Positions 6,524 through 14,021 of a DNA stretch of 14,138 nt are shown one piece after another. Origin of the DNA: DATCSE01 sp036568605 (lineage in GTDB: Bacteria; Pseudomonadota; Gammaproteobacteria; Burkholderiales; Burkholderiaceae_C); the NCBI GenBank assembly GCA_036568605.1, contig DATCSE010000234.1, forward strand, positions 1-14,138, written 5' to 3'. The notes below the pieces were generated by a model. The model did not search any database. It was not told the origin of the DNA and saw only the letters and a program-made list of their open reading frames with translations. Position numbers and translations under genes: made by a program. Numbering within the stretch: the first letter of the stretch is position 1; every line of letters starts with the position of its first letter.

Positions 6524-8362
6524 ATGAACCCGCCGACCCTGGCCGAGATCCGCAGCGGCTTGCGCGACGGCACGGCTTCGGTGCGCAGCCTGATCGCGCA
6601 CACGCTGGACGCCGCGGCGTGCTTCGCCTCGACCGCATGGATCAGCCGGTTCGACGACGCCGAACTGCTGCACGCCGCCGAACGCTGCGACGCGCGCCTG
6701 CGCGAGCACGGCCCGGCGCTGCTAGCCGAGCTGCCGCTGTTCGGCGTGCCGTTCGCGGTGAAGGACAACATCGACGTCGCCGGCCTGCCCACCACCGCGG
6801 CCTGCCCCGGCTATGCGGCCGCGCGCGCTGCCGACCCGGCCGCCGCGAATGCGCCGGCGGTGCAGCGCCTGGTCGATGCCGGCGCGATCCCCATCGGCAA
6901 GACCAATCTCGACCAGTTTGCGACCGGCCTGGTCGGCACCCGTTCGCCGTACGGCCCGGTTCCGAATCCGTTCAACGCGACGCATGTGAGCGGCGGGTCG
7001 AGCTCAGGCTCGGCGTATGTCGTCGCGACCGGACAAGTGCCGTTCGCACTCGGCACCGACACGGCCGGCTCGGGCCGCGTGCCCGCCGGCTTTTGCAACA
7101 TCGCCGGCCTGAAGCCCACCAAGGGCTGGCTGTCGTCGCGCGGCGTCGTGCCGGCCTGCCGCAGCCTCGATTGCGTCTCGGTGTTCGCGCTGACACCGGA
7201 GGATGCGTGGACGGTCGCGAGCCTGGCCGCCGCGCCCGATCCGCTGGACGCCTACAGCCGCACCGCGGCACCGCCGTTGCTGCGCAGCGATGCGATCGCG
7301 TCGTTGCGCTTCGGGGTGCCCGACGTGCTCGAGTTCCACGGCGACCGTCTCGCGGAGCGTGCCTTCGCGACCGCGCTCGCGCTCCTCGAAGGGCTGGGCG
7401 CCCGCTTCGTGCGGGTGCCATTCGCGCCGCTCGCGCGGGCCGCGAGCCTGCTGTACGACGGCCCGTGGATCGCCGAACGTTATGCCGCGGTCGGCGCCTT
7501 CCTCGAGACCAACCCCGCCGAGGCTGACGCCACCGTCGCCGCGATCGTGCGCAGCGGCAAGGCGCCCGCGGCCCACGCGCTGTTCGCGGCGCAGTACGAG
7601 ATGCGTGCGCTCGAGCAGCACGCGGCACGCCTGTGGCGCGACGTCGACGTCCTGCTGGTGCCCACCGCGCCTACTCATCCGACGATTGCCGAGCTGCGCG
7701 ACGACCCGGTCGAGCCGAACCGGCGCCTGGGCCACTACACCAACTTCGTGAACCTGCTGGACATGGCCGCGCATGCGCTGCCGGGCCCGCTGCGCGACGA
7801 TGGGCTGCCGGCCGGCATCACGCTGATCGGTCCGGCGTTCAGCGACTACGCGCTCGCGCAGCTCGCCGCGACGCTGTTGCGCACGCTGCAGCCGAACGTC
7901 GGCGCAGCGCGCCGGCCCATCGCCGCCGCACCGCAGCTCGTCGCGCCGGCGCCGGGCACGCCGGTGCGCATCGTCGCGGTCGGCGCGCACATGGACGGGC
8001 TGGCGCTGAACTGGCAGCTGCGCGAGCGCGCCGCGCGGCTCGTGCGCTGCACACACACCGCACCGCGCTACCGGCTGTATTCGTTGACCGGTCGGCAGCC
8101 GACGCGTCCGGGGCTGGTGCATGTCGGCGAGGCCGGCGGGCAGGCGATCGCGGTCGAGGTCTGGGAGATGGATGCCGCGCATGTCGGCAGCTTTCTCGCG
8201 CTGGTCGGCGCGCCGCTCGCGATCGGCACCGTCGAGCTGGAGGACGGCACCAGCGAACGCGGCTTCGTCTGCGAGCCGCGGGCGATTGCTGCGGGCAGCG
8301 GCGCGATCGACATCACCGAATTCGGCGGCTGGCGCGCATTCCTCGCGTCGGTCGCACGCTGA
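6524..8362 (+). CDS. atzF: Allophanate hydrolase
   Basis: The 612-residue enzyme converts allophanate to ammonia and CO2, the last step of urea, biuret and cyanuric acid breakdown. Residues ~1-450 form an amidase-signature domain with the Ser-cisSer-Lys triad: Lys80 (PFAVKDNID), Ser159 in GGSSSGS (157-163) and nucleophile Ser183 in TDTAGSGRVPAG. The Ser159-Ser183 gap of 24 fits the family. DAGAIPIGKTNLDQFATGLVGTRSPYG (with 119-144 spanning it) is typical of allophanate hydrolases. A C-terminal domain from about residue 480 includes GAHMDG (His489) and RYRLYSL; in characterised relatives this domain assists the second, decarboxylating step. Length is normal for AtzF. It is the first gene of a co-directional run and has the candidate operator/promoter at 6457-6484. 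Frame remains open upstream, but the family start is here. Confidence 0.93.
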   Translation: MNPPTLAEIRSGLRDGTASVRSLIAHTLDAAACFASTAWISRFDDAELLHAAERCDARLREHGPALLAELPLFGVPFAVKDNIDVAGLPTTAACPGYAAARAADPAAANAPAVQRLVDAGAIPIGKTNLDQFATGLVGTRSPYGPVPNPFNATHVSGGSSSGSAYVVATGQVPFALGTDTAGSGRVPAGFCNIAGLKPTKGWLSSRGVVPACRSLDCVSVFALTPEDAWTVASLAAAPDPLDAYSRTAAPPLLRSDAIASLRFGVPDVLEFHGDRLAERAFATALALLEGLGARFVRVPFAPLARAASLLYDGPWIAERYAAVGAFLETNPAEADATVAAIVRSGKAPAAHALFAAQYEMRALEQHAARLWRDVDVLLVPTAPTHPTIAELRDDPVEPNRRLGHYTNFVNLLDMAAHALPGPLRDDGLPAGITLIGPAFSDYALAQLAATLLRTLQPNVGAARRPIAAAPQLVAPAPGTPVRIVAVGAHMDGLALNWQLRERAARLVRCTHTAPRYRLYSLTGRQPTRPGLVHVGEAGGQAIAVEVWEMDAAHVGSFLALVGAPLAIGTVELEDGTSERGFVCEPRAIAAGSGAIDITEFGGWRAFLASVAR

Positions 8363-8377
8363 GATCGCATTCGACAA

Positions 8378-8401
8378 CTCTCTTCTTGGGCTCTCTTCTT
8401 G
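8378..8401 (+). repeat. Direct repeat CTCTCTTCTTG x2
   Basis: CTCTCTTCTTG occurs at 8378-8388 and 8391-8401, separated by two G residues, in the 60-bp gap between atzF and the substrate-binding protein gene and just before its ribosome binding site. The role is unknown; it may be chance pyrimidine richness. Confidence 0.45.
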
Positions 8402-8422
8402 CTTCAGGAGAAAGGACTCGCG

Positions 8423-9460
8423 ATGAAACCTACTCTCGTCCGAACCAGCGCCCGCGACTCGGCGGAGCCGTACGACGCCACGCGTCGGCGGCTGATCACC
8501 GTCGGTCTCGGTGCATCCGCGGTGGCGGCCGTGCAAGGCCTGCCGAACCTGGTGCGTGCGCAGAGCGCCACGAAGATGCGCATCGGCTTCTGGCCGGTCG
8601 CGGCCGGGCTGCCGTTCTTCGCTGCGGTCGAAAAGGGCTACTTCAAGGAAGCCGGGCTCGAGGTCGAGCCGCTGAAGTTCGCCGGAGCGCAGCAGGTGAT
8701 GGAGGCCATGCTCTCGGGCCGCTCGGACGGCAGCGCGAACGGCACCGGCTCGGCCAACCTCGCGATCGGCGAGATCGCGCAGCCCGGCTTGTTCAAGATC
8801 TTCGCGACCAACCCGAGCAACGCGAAACACGTGCTCGAGGAGTTCCTGGTCGCGAAGGACAGCCCGATCAAGTCGGTCGCCGACCTGAAAGGCAAGAAGG
8901 TCGCCAGCGGCCCCGGCATCCAGAACGTCACGCTCGCGAAGACCATGCTCGAGCGGGCCGGCGCCGGGGCCGTCGCGGTCACCGAGCTGCCGATCGGCCA
9001 GCATGTCGCGGCGATCGCGGCCGGGCAGATCGACGCGGCCTACACGCTGGAGCCCACCGGCACCGTCGGCCGCCTGAACGGCACCACGCGCGTGCTCGAG
9101 GCCGGCGTGGTCGCGCACTACATCCTCGGCGATCCCATGGCGCCATGGCACGGCGGCGCGGCGAGCCTGACGACCGAGTTCATCAAGACGCATCCGGCCG
9201 AGGCCAAGAAGTACATCGCCGCGTACGCACGCGGCATCGAGCTGGTGCGCACCAGGCCGGACGAGGCGCGCACTTTCCTGAAGGGCTACACCGCGATCGA
9301 AGGCGCGTTGACGAACGAGGTGCCGCTCGCCTCCTACATGCTGTACAGCGAGTTCAAGTCCAGCGACGTCGGCTACTTCCAGAAGTTCTACGACCTGTTC
9401 GCCGACAAGGGCATCTTCGAGAAGAAGGTCGCCGTCGAACCCATGCTGTTCAAGGGGTGA
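8423..9460 (+). CDS. ABC transporter substrate-binding protein (NMT1/SsuA-like), Tat-exported
   Basis: The 345-residue protein is a periplasmic solute receptor of the type that serves nitrate, taurine, sulfonate and pyrimidine-like substrates. A twin-arginine signal (TRRRLITVGLGASAVAAV, from residue 20) runs to a likely cleavage near VRA-QS (residue 46). The mature part begins with KMRIGFWPVAAGLPFFAAVEKG and contains YFKEAGLEVE, DLKGKKVASG and AAGQIDAAYTLEP, all usual for this family. CAGGAGAAAGG (8405-8415) is a strong ribosome binding site for the ATG at 8423. Placement between atzF and atzGEH suggests it binds a ureido or imide nitrogen source, but specificity cannot be read from the sequence. 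Confidence 0.88.
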   Translation: MKPTLVRTSARDSAEPYDATRRRLITVGLGASAVAAVQGLPNLVRAQSATKMRIGFWPVAAGLPFFAAVEKGYFKEAGLEVEPLKFAGAQQVMEAMLSGRSDGSANGTGSANLAIGEIAQPGLFKIFATNPSNAKHVLEEFLVAKDSPIKSVADLKGKKVASGPGIQNVTLAKTMLERAGAGAVAVTELPIGQHVAAIAAGQIDAAYTLEPTGTVGRLNGTTRVLEAGVVAHYILGDPMAPWHGGAASLTTEFIKTHPAEAKKYIAAYARGIELVRTRPDEARTFLKGYTAIEGALTNEVPLASYMLYSEFKSSDVGYFQKFYDLFADKGIFEKKVAVEPMLFKG

Positions 9461-9464
9461 CGCG

Positions 9465-10235
9465 ATGTCCGGCACCGCCACCTTCGCCCGAAACCGGTTG
9501 CTGCCCGCACTGGGCCCGCTCGCGCTGTTCGTGATCTGGGACCTGGTCGTGCGCGCCGGGCTGATCAAGCCCATCCTGCTGCCCACGCCGTGGGCCACGC
9601 TGGGCGCGCTGTTCAGCGGGCTCGCCGGCGGGCCGCTGCTCGCCGACTTCGCGGTCACCGTGCTGCGCACGCTCGAGGCGTTCCTGATCGCCGCAGCGAT
9701 CGGCGTGCCGCTGGGCGTCCTGCTGGGCAGCAACGAGCGCGCCTACCGAAGCATCGAGTTCCTGATCGACTTCTTCCGTTCGACGCCGAGCTCGGCGCTG
9801 ATCCCGCTGTTCCTGCTGATCTTCGGCGTGTCCGACATCAACAAGGTCGCGATCGCCGCGTTCGGCGCGCTGCTGATCGTCGTCTTCAACAGCGCCTACG
9901 GCGTGATCAACGCGCGCAAGCAGCGCGTGATGGCGGCCAAGGTGATGGGCGCGTCGCGCTGGCAGATCTTCAAGGACGTGCTGGTGTGGGAGAGCCTGCA
10001 GCCCAGCTTCGTCGGGCTGCGCTCCGCAGTCTCGATGGCGCTGGTGATCGTGATCGTGGCCGAGATGTTCATCGGCTCGGACAACGGCCTCGGTCACCGC
10101 ATCATCGACGCGCAGCAGGTGCTCAACGTCAAGAGCATGTACGCCGCGATCCTCGCGGCCGGGGCGCTGGGTTATGCGCTGAACATCTTGTTCCTGCTGA
10201 TCGAACGCCGGATCGTCCACTGGAGCGGGAGGTAG
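9465..10235 (+). CDS. ABC transporter permease (SsuC/TauC-like)
   Basis: The 256-residue inner-membrane protein shows about six hydrophobic segments (near residues 13-33, 70-88, 110-122, 128-147, 188-205 and 226-247). The cytoplasmic EAA loop (AAKVMGASRWQIFKDVLVW, 157-175) couples to the ATPase. It belongs to the BPD permease group that pairs with NMT1/SsuA-type receptors. Only 4 bp separate it from the receptor gene stop, suggesting translational coupling, and 6 bp separate it from the ATPase gene. Confidence 0.92.
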   Translation: MSGTATFARNRLLPALGPLALFVIWDLVVRAGLIKPILLPTPWATLGALFSGLAGGPLLADFAVTVLRTLEAFLIAAAIGVPLGVLLGSNERAYRSIEFLIDFFRSTPSSALIPLFLLIFGVSDINKVAIAAFGALLIVVFNSAYGVINARKQRVMAAKVMGASRWQIFKDVLVWESLQPSFVGLRSAVSMALVIVIVAEMFIGSDNGLGHRIIDAQQVLNVKSMYAAILAAGALGYALNILFLLIERRIVHWSGR

Positions 10236-10241
10236 ATCGCC

Positions 10242-11063
10242 ATGTCTGCAGTCCTCAACGGCCCCGTCTTTGCCGATGTGCCCGAGCGGCCGTTCCAGCC
10301 CGGCCCGGCCGGCACGCACATCACGATCCGCGGCCTGACCAAATACTTCGCCGGCTGGCCGTTGTACGAGAACTTCGATCTGGACATCGCGAAAGGCTGC
10401 ATCACCTCGGTGTTCGGCCCGAACGGCTGCGGCAAATCCACGCTGATCAACATGATCGCCGGGCTGATCCCCGTCGATGCGGGCCAGATCCTGTTCGACG
10501 GCAAGTCGCTGAAGGACACGAAGATCGGCTACGTGTTCCAGAACTACCGCGAGGCGATGTTTCCGTGGATGCGCACGATCGACAACATCGCGTATCCCCT
10601 GAAGATGGAAGGGCGCAGCAAGGCCGAGGTCGATGCGCGCATGGCCGAGCTGGTCGCATCGTTCGACGTCAAGTTCGATCTGAAGCGCTATCCGTACGAG
10701 CTCTCCGGCGGCCAGCAGCAGACCGCCTCGATCATGCGTGCGCTCGCGCCCCGGCCCGAGGTGCTGTTCCTCGACGAGCCGTTCTCGGCGCTCGATTTCG
10801 AGATGACGCTGTTCATCCGCGAGAAGCTGCAGGAGGTGTTCATGCAGACCGGCACGACGATGCTGCTGGTCTCGCACGACCTCGAAGAGGCGGTGTACCT
10901 GGCCGACCGCGTGCTGCTGCTGACGAAGCGGCCGACGCGTGTCGCCGAGATCCTGCAGTACGACGACACGCGGCCGCGCACGGTCGAGACGCTGTCGACC
11001 TCCAGCTTCGTCGCAATGAAAAAACGCAGTCTCGAGATCTTCCAGCGCGAGGTGCGACGATGA
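10242..11063 (+). CDS. ABC transporter ATP-binding protein (SsuB/TauB-like)
   Basis: The 273-residue ATPase powers the importer. Visible motifs are Walker A GPNGCGKST (59-67), the Q-loop Gln100 (GYVFQNYREAMFPW), the signature LSGGQQQ (154-160), Walker B VLFLDEP (174-180) and the switch histidine in LLVSHDLEEA. GYVFQ followed by PWM is usual for the nitrate/sulfonate/taurine group. A GGGAGG ribosome binding site precedes the ATG and overlaps the end of the permease gene. The atzG-like gene starts 10 bp after the stop, tying transporter and hydrolases into one unit. Confidence 0.94.
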   Translation: MSAVLNGPVFADVPERPFQPGPAGTHITIRGLTKYFAGWPLYENFDLDIAKGCITSVFGPNGCGKSTLINMIAGLIPVDAGQILFDGKSLKDTKIGYVFQNYREAMFPWMRTIDNIAYPLKMEGRSKAEVDARMAELVASFDVKFDLKRYPYELSGGQQQTASIMRALAPRPEVLFLDEPFSALDFEMTLFIREKLQEVFMQTGTTMLLVSHDLEEAVYLADRVLLLTKRPTRVAEILQYDDTRPRTVETLSTSSFVAMKKRSLEIFQREVRR

Positions 11064-11073
11064 CCGGCCCCCG

Positions 11074-11418
11074 ATGAGCTCGACGACGACCGCGACACCC
11101 CCCACCACGAACGAGATCGCCGCGTACGTGCGCGCGGCGGCGCGGCTGCAGGCGCTGCCGCTGTCGGACGCGCAGGTCGAGCGCGTCGCGTCGCACCTTG
11201 CACGCACTGCGGCGCTGGCCGCCGCGCTGGAAGCGTTCGAGCTCGCGGCGGAGCTCGAGCCGGCGCAGATCTATGAACCGGCGCCGTTCCCGCTCGACGG
11301 CCCTCACCCCAGCCCTCTCCCGCAAGCGGGAGAGGGAGTCCCTGCCGCGTCCCCTCTCCCGCTTGCGGGAGAGGGAGTCCCTGCCGCGTCCCCTCTCCCG
11401 CTTGCGGGAGAGGGTTAG
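11074..11418 (+). CDS. atzG: AtzG-like small subunit (DUF4089) with a REP-derived C-terminal tail
   Basis: Residues 13-71 match AtzG/HpxX-type DUF4089 proteins: NEIAAYVRAAARLQALPLSD, then VERVASHLARTAALAAALEAF and EPAQIYEPAPF. AtzG is a GatC-like partner that binds and stabilises the amidase AtzE. Such proteins usually stop about here, at 65-75 residues. In this window the frame runs on through a REP-like hairpin array and residues 77-114 are its translation: SPLPQAGEGVPAA, SPLPLAGEGVPAA, SPLPLAGEG, a 13-residue repeat. The TAG stop lies inside the array. The core is very probably functional. The tail is either tolerated or trimmed, or the true stop was lost when the element arrived. The ATG at 11074 is 10 bp after the ATPase stop. 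Confidence 0.82.
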   Translation: MSSTTTATPPTTNEIAAYVRAAARLQALPLSDAQVERVASHLARTAALAAALEAFELAAELEPAQIYEPAPFPLDGPHPSPLPQAGEGVPAASPLPLAGEGVPAASPLPLAGEG

Positions 11419-11426
11419 GGTGAGGG
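11301..11426. repeat. REP-like triple hairpin array, 39-bp period
   Basis: Three perfect stems of 11 bp, CCCTCTCCCGC/GCGGGAGAGGG, lie at 11313-11336, 11352-11375 and 11391-11414, exactly 39 bp apart, with AA, TT and TT between the arms. Outer sequences CCCTCACCCCAG (11301-11312) and TTAGGGTGAGGG (11415-11426) are inverse complements with two mismatches, making the whole block an imperfect palindrome. This sequence type is a common dispersed intergenic element of high-GC proteobacteria. Here it overlaps the 3' end of atzG and ends 7 bp before the atzE start. Confidence 0.9.
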
Positions 11427-11433
11427 TCTCTCG
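11419..11433 (+). promoter_or_regulatory. atzE ribosome binding site supplied by the repeat end
   Basis: GTGAGGG (11420-11426) closes the repeat and lies about 7-8 nt before the atzE ATG at 11434. It is the only purine-rich Shine-Dalgarno-like stretch at proper distance, so the repeat appears to provide it. The hairpin at 11391-11414 ends just upstream and could affect ribosome access. Confidence 0.45.
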
Positions 11434-12822
11434 ATGACCACCGCCCTCGACATCGCGCACGCCATCCGCCAAGGCGAGCGCAGCGCTGAAGACGTGCTCG
11501 ACGCCTGCCTCGCCCGCATCGACGCAACCGACGCGCGCATCAACGCGTTCACCGACCGCACGGACGAACGCGCCCGCCGCGAGGCGCGCGCCATCGACGC
11601 CCGCCGTGCCCGCGGCGAAGCGTTGCCACCGCTGGCCGGCGTGCCCTACGCGGTGAAGAACCTGTTCGACATCGAAGGCGTCGTCACGCGCGCCGGTAGC
11701 AAGGTCCTCTTGGACCAGCCGCCGGCCGCCGCCGATGCGGTGCTGGTGCAGCGTCTGCAAGCGGCCGGCGCGGTGCTGGTGGGCGCGCTGAACATGGACG
11801 AATTCGCCTACGGCTTCACGACCGAGAACAGCCATGTCGGCCCGTGCCGCAACCCGCACGACACGACGCGCACCGCGGGCGGATCGTCGGGCGGCTCGGG
11901 CGCCGCGATCGCCGCCGGCCAGGTGCCGCTGGCCCTGGGCTCAGACACCAACGGTTCGATCCGCGTGCCGAGCTCGCTGAACGGCGTGTTCGGGCTGAAG
12001 CCGACCTTCGGGCGCCTGTCGCGGCGCGGCAGCTTCCCGTTCGTCGCCAGCCTGGACCACCTCGGACCGTTCGCGCGCAGCGTCGCCGACCTGGCGCTGA
12101 GCTACGACGCGATGCAGGGCCCCGATCCGCTGGACCCCGGCTGCCATGCGACACGCGCGCAGCCGACGCTGCCCACACTGGACGACGGCGTCGACGGCTT
12201 GCGCATCGGTGCGCTCGCCGGCTACTTCGACGAGCATGCCGGCCCGTCGGCACGCGCCGCGGTCGACCTCGCGGCGCGTGCGCTGAACGCCGCACGCGGC
12301 GTGATCTGGCCCGATGCCGCGCTGGCACGCGCCGCCGCGTTCATCACGACCGCAAGCGAGGGCGGCGCGCTGCACCTGGCACAGCTGCGCGAGAGGTCTG
12401 CCGAGTTCGAGCCGCTGTCGGTCGACCGCTTCATCGCCGGCGCGCTGCAGCCGGCCGCGTGGTACGTGCGCGCGCAGCGCTTCCGCCGCCTGTATCGGGA
12501 CAAGGTCAACGCGCTGTTCCGCGAATGGGACGTGCTGCTCGCGCCGGCCACGCCGGTGACGGCCACGCCGCTGGGTGCCGAGACGTTCGATCTGAACGGT
12601 ACGCAGGTCCCCACGCGGCCGTCGCTGGGGCTGCTGACGCAACCGGTCTCGTATGCCGGTTGCCCCGTGGTCGCGGTGCCGCTGTGGCCTGCCGGGCCCG
12701 CAGCGCTGCCGATCGGCATCCAGGTGATCGCGGCGCCGTGGCGCGAGGACCTGGCGTTGCGCGTCGCACGCCGGCTCGAAGCTGCCGGCATCGCGATCGC
12801 ACCGATCGCCGCATTGGACTGA
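11434..12822 (+). CDS. atzE: AtzE-like amidase (1-carboxybiuret hydrolase / HpxY family)
   Basis: The 462-residue amidase-signature enzyme has the triad Lys75 (VPYAVKNLFD), Ser151 in GGSSGGSGAA (149-158) and nucleophile Ser175 in SDTNGSIRVPSS, with the expected 24-residue gap between serines. NMDEFAYGFTTENSHVGPCRNPHD (120-143 region) is the usual AtzE-family segment. AtzE hydrolyses 1-carboxybiuret to 1,3-dicarboxyurea and ammonia, and needs AtzG for stability. The same family includes HpxY of oxalurate breakdown. It is flanked by atzG (upstream) and atzH (10 bp downstream), the conserved trio, which supports the assignment over a generic GatA-type amidase. In the Pseudomonas ADP operon the order is also G-E-H. 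Confidence 0.9.
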   Translation: MTTALDIAHAIRQGERSAEDVLDACLARIDATDARINAFTDRTDERARREARAIDARRARGEALPPLAGVPYAVKNLFDIEGVVTRAGSKVLLDQPPAAADAVLVQRLQAAGAVLVGALNMDEFAYGFTTENSHVGPCRNPHDTTRTAGGSSGGSGAAIAAGQVPLALGSDTNGSIRVPSSLNGVFGLKPTFGRLSRRGSFPFVASLDHLGPFARSVADLALSYDAMQGPDPLDPGCHATRAQPTLPTLDDGVDGLRIGALAGYFDEHAGPSARAAVDLAARALNAARGVIWPDAALARAAAFITTASEGGALHLAQLRERSAEFEPLSVDRFIAGALQPAAWYVRAQRFRRLYRDKVNALFREWDVLLAPATPVTATPLGAETFDLNGTQVPTRPSLGLLTQPVSYAGCPVVAVPLWPAGPAALPIGIQVIAAPWREDLALRVARRLEAAGIAIAPIAALD

Positions 12823-12832
12823 GAAGGCCACG

Positions 12833-13207
12833 ATGGAGATCAACCGTCCCGACGTGCTCGCCGAGGTCACCGCCGACTTCGAGCGCTATGAACGCGCCCT
12901 GGTCGGCAACGACATCGCCGAGCTCGACGCGCTGTTCTGGACCAGCCCGCACACGGTGCGCTACGGTGCCGGCGAGAACTTGTATGGCATCGCCGCGATC
13001 CGCGCGTTCCGCTCCGCGCGCTCGCCAGCAGGGCTCGCACGCGAGATCCTGCGCACCCAGATCACGACCTACGGCGAGGCGTTCGCGACGACGCACCTCG
13101 AGTTCCGCCGCATCGGCTCGGAGCGCATCGGGCGCCAGACCCAAAGCTGGGCGCGAATGCCCGAGGGGTGGCGGGTCGTCTCGGCCCACGTAAGCCTGAT
13201 GGCCTGA
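12833..13207 (+). CDS. atzH: AtzH-like SnoaL-fold protein (DUF3225 / HpxZ family)
   Basis: The 124-residue protein shows the DUF3225 pattern: RPDVLAEVTADFERYERALV, LDALFWTSPHTVRYGAGENLYG (31-52 region), then GRQTQSWARMPEGWRVVSAHVS at the end. AtzH of Pseudomonas sp. ADP is reported to turn 1,3-dicarboxyurea into allophanate, with Tyr22 and Arg46 needed for activity. Here Tyr19 (FERYERAL) and Arg43 (PHTVRYG) have the same 24-residue spacing, so the proposed catalytic pair looks conserved. An AGAAGG precedes the ATG, and the gene starts 10 bp after atzE. It therefore links AtzE to AtzF. HpxZ of oxalurate catabolism is the alternative role. Confidence 0.88.
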   Translation: MEINRPDVLAEVTADFERYERALVGNDIAELDALFWTSPHTVRYGAGENLYGIAAIRAFRSARSPAGLAREILRTQITTYGEAFATTHLEFRRIGSERIGRQTQSWARMPEGWRVVSAHVSLMA

Positions 13208-13271
13208 AAGCGCCGACGACATGCGCCCCGCGAATCCGGCCGAACCCGTGCGTGCCTTAAGCTAGGGCGCG

Positions 13272-13985
13272 ATGAAACCCATTGCCCGCAAGCGCCCCAC
13301 TCCCGCCAACCCGCGCGAAACCACGCGCGCCGAAGTGGCCTACCGCCGTATCAAGGCGGCGATCTTCGATTTCGTGCTGCTGCCCGGCGAAGGTTTCACC
13401 GAGAGCGACATCGCGCAGCGCCTGGAGATGTCGCGCACGCCGGTGCGCGAGGCGCTGTTCCGGCTGGAGCTCGAGGGATACGTGCAGGTCGCGTTCCGCA
13501 GCGGCTGGAGCGTCGCGCCGTTCGATTTCCGCAAGCTCGAGGAGCTGTACGACCTGCGCGTGCTGATCGAGTGCCATGCGGTCGATCGGCTGTGCGGCGC
13601 CGAGACCATGCCCGACCTCGGCCTGCTGAAGGCGACGTGGATGGTGCCGGAGAAGGACCGCGAGTCCGACACCGCGAAAGCCGCGGTGCTGGATGAGGCG
13701 TTCCACTCGACGCTGGTCTCGGCCGCCGGCAACCACGAGATGGCGCGCGTGCACGCCGAGGTGACCGACGGCATCCGCATCGTGCGCCGCCTCGACTTCA
13801 CGCAACCTCCACGCATCGCGGCGACCTACGAGGAGCACGCGAAGATCCTGCGCGCGATCCTGGCGCGCCGGGCGGAACCGGCGAAGCTGCTGTTGCGCTC
13901 GCACATCGAAGCGAGCAAGGCCGAGGTGCGCAAGATCACGATCCACAAGCTGCACAGCGCCCGGCCGATGGTGGGGCAGCTGTAG
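13272..13985 (+). CDS. GntR-family regulator, FCD subfamily
   Basis: The 237-residue protein has a winged helix at about residues 18-85 (AEVAYRRIKAAIFDF, TESDIAQRLEMSRTPVREAL, RLELEGYV). An all-helical FCD domain follows, with the metal/ligand residues Asp141 and His145 (DEAFH), His189 (EEHAKI) and His211 (RSHIEAS). FCD regulators are usually repressors released by a small carboxylate or pathway intermediate. It follows atzH by 64 bp on the same strand, so it is probably part of the cluster it controls; the twin TTCTTGCATACA sites near atzF and the isochorismatase-fold gene are its likely targets. No copy of that site was found next to its own start. Confidence 0.92.
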   Translation: MKPIARKRPTPANPRETTRAEVAYRRIKAAIFDFVLLPGEGFTESDIAQRLEMSRTPVREALFRLELEGYVQVAFRSGWSVAPFDFRKLEELYDLRVLIECHAVDRLCGAETMPDLGLLKATWMVPEKDRESDTAKAAVLDEAFHSTLVSAAGNHEMARVHAEVTDGIRIVRRLDFTQPPRIAATYEEHAKILRAILARRAEPAKLLLRSHIEASKAEVRKITIHKLHSARPMVGQL

Positions 13986-13999
13986 CCGCACAGCACCCC

Positions 14000-14021
14000 C
14001 GGGCTTAGCGACCTCAGCCCG
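14000..14021. terminator. Possible hairpin between convergent GntR and right-edge genes
   Basis: CGGGCT (14000-14005) pairs with AGCCCG (14016-14021) across 10 nt, in the gap and the extreme 3' end of the convergent right-edge gene. There is no T-tract on either strand, so termination is only possible. Confidence 0.25.

Noticed and set aside
7004..9733. Very long minus-strand open frame (909 codons)
   Set aside because: Antisense to atzF and the receptor gene, both with clear catalytic or export motifs; the antisense translation has low-complexity Arg/Gly/Asp composition.
9450..11207. Long minus-strand open frame opposite the ABC permease and ATPase
   Set aside because: His/Asp/Arg-rich shadow of well-supported plus-strand transporter genes, with no domain of its own.
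11301..11426. Short CRISPR-like tandem array
   Set aside because: Only three units, the units are palindromic and the intervening bases are nearly identical rather than unique spacers; it fits a REP-like element.
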